NCBI GenBank assembly: GCA_944363005.1
Contig: CALVTV010000165.1
Location: forward strand, 1 to 14,628
Source of the DNA: an uncultured Clostridia bacterium
GTDB taxonomy: Bacteria; Bacillota; Clostridia; Christensenellales; Aristaeellaceae
Direction of reading: 5' to 3'
DNA: 14,628 nucleotides
Positions within the stretch are counted from its first letter, which is position 1. The number at the start of each line of letters is the position of its first letter. Under the pieces are notes generated by a model. It saw only the letters and a program-made list of their open reading frames with translations. It did no database searches and was not told the DNA's origin. This document shows, one piece after another, positions 14,422-14,628 of the stretch. A program made the position numbers and the translations under genes.

Positions 14422-14464
14422 AAGTCGTGGTTCCCGGCACTCACACCGCCGAGAACCACGACTT
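14422..14464 (-). terminator. Hairpin over the 3' end of the transposase gene, probable terminator
   Basis: AAGTCGTGGTTC (14422-14433) pairs perfectly with GAACCACGACTT (14453-14464). After one C-A mismatch, CGGC (14435-14438) pairs with GCCG (14448-14451), leaving a 9-nt loop. The transposase stop codon lies in the loop and its last codons form one arm. On the minus strand the stem is followed by TCTGT after ACTT, a poor U-tract. Confidence 0.6.
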
Positions 14465-14628
14465 CATTTCTTCTGACCAAGGGAGTAGATCATCAATCTC
14501 GAAGTCCTTGTTCTGCTCCGCGCGCTCAGGCATAATACTGAGCAGATGAAGCAGATAGTCATCCAGCCGTAGGCTGTTGGCTTTTGCCGTTTCCATCAGC
14601 GAGTAGATGATTGCACTCGCTTCCGCGC
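14441..14628 (-). CDS. tnpC: IS66-family transposase TnpC, C-terminal fragment
   Basis: Only the last 61 codons are in the window. They read AEASAIIYSLMETAKANSLR near the cut end, the characteristic segment after the catalytic DDE core of IS66 transposases (usual form ASAxIYSLIETAKANGL). They continue with a YLLHLLSIMPERA segment and end near DDLLPWSEEM, matching the usual LLPW C-terminus of the family. The catalytic residues lie outside the window, so activity cannot be judged. The gene runs toward the sugar operon and terminates in a hairpin. Confidence 0.88.
   Translation of the reverse strand, partial: AEASAIIYSLMETAKANSLRLDDYLLHLLSIMPERAEQNKDFEIDDLLPWSEEMKSWFSAV

Larger units (their letters stand above)
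14393..14628 (-). mobile_element. IS66-family insertion sequence, 3' end only (cut by window edge)
   Basis: The element is identified by the C-terminus of its TnpC transposase. The outer end is placed at 14393 because the plus strand there reads GTAACCGCTC, close to the GTAAGCG start typical of IS66-family terminal inverted repeats, and because it lies only 48 nt beyond the tnpC stop. If correct, the target duplication would be the 8 nt TGAAATCC (14385-14392); the second copy is outside the window. The exact boundary is uncertain. Confidence 0.6.

Noticed and set aside
1..14628. CRISPR array, tRNA/rRNA genes, phage or toxin-antitoxin modules
   Set aside because: No regularly spaced repeats, no RNA-gene signatures and no protein motifs for such systems were seen on either strand.

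Overview
The window looks like a chromosomal piece of a GC-rich Firmicute, probably a clostridial gut or anaerobic-digester organism. This is inferred from the mix of families (a DUF624/YesL protein, an MsmR/RafR-like AraC regulator, a clostridial-type MATE pump, an ABC importer without its own ATPase), strong AGGAGG-type ribosome sites, and sigma-70/A-type promoters (TTGACG-17-TACAAT). No taxonomic marker gene is present, so the assignment stays loose.

Left part (1-3289): a partial HAD phosphatase gene (minus) and a MATE efflux gene (plus) diverge from a compact back-to-back promoter pair. The MATE gene ends 3 nt from the end of a minus-strand pair made of a 1-phosphofructokinase/tagatose-6-phosphate kinase-type sugar kinase and an SRAP (YedK/HMCES-type) protein, whose reading frames overlap by 8 nt. 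The kinase promoter diverges from the large operon to its right.

Main part (3436-14161): nine plus-strand genes read as one alpha-galactoside (raffinose-family sugar) utilisation operon. They encode a sugar-binding protein, two ABC permeases, a small single-pass membrane protein of unknown function, a GH36 alpha-galactosidase, an AraC-type regulator, a GH13_4 amylosucrase-like enzyme, a PfkB fructokinase and a DUF624 membrane protein, followed by a clear rho-independent terminator. The inferred pathway is import of raffinose or similar sugars, cytoplasmic removal of galactose by GH36, cleavage of the resulting sucrose by the GH13_4 enzyme (releasing fructose and transferring or releasing the glucosyl unit), and phosphorylation of fructose. 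The amylosucrase-type enzyme stands where classical msm/raf operons have a sucrose phosphorylase, which is the most distinctive feature of the locus. The importer ATPase and the galactose-processing genes are not in the window. Two tandem hairpins lie between the binding-protein and permease genes, and a terminator-like hairpin follows the second permease. Both may set expression ratios inside the operon.

Right end (14162-14628): about 230 nt without a gene, holding a long hairpin and repeated GAAATCC motifs, then the 3' end of an IS66-family insertion sequence (C-terminus of the TnpC transposase, minus strand, cut by the window edge).
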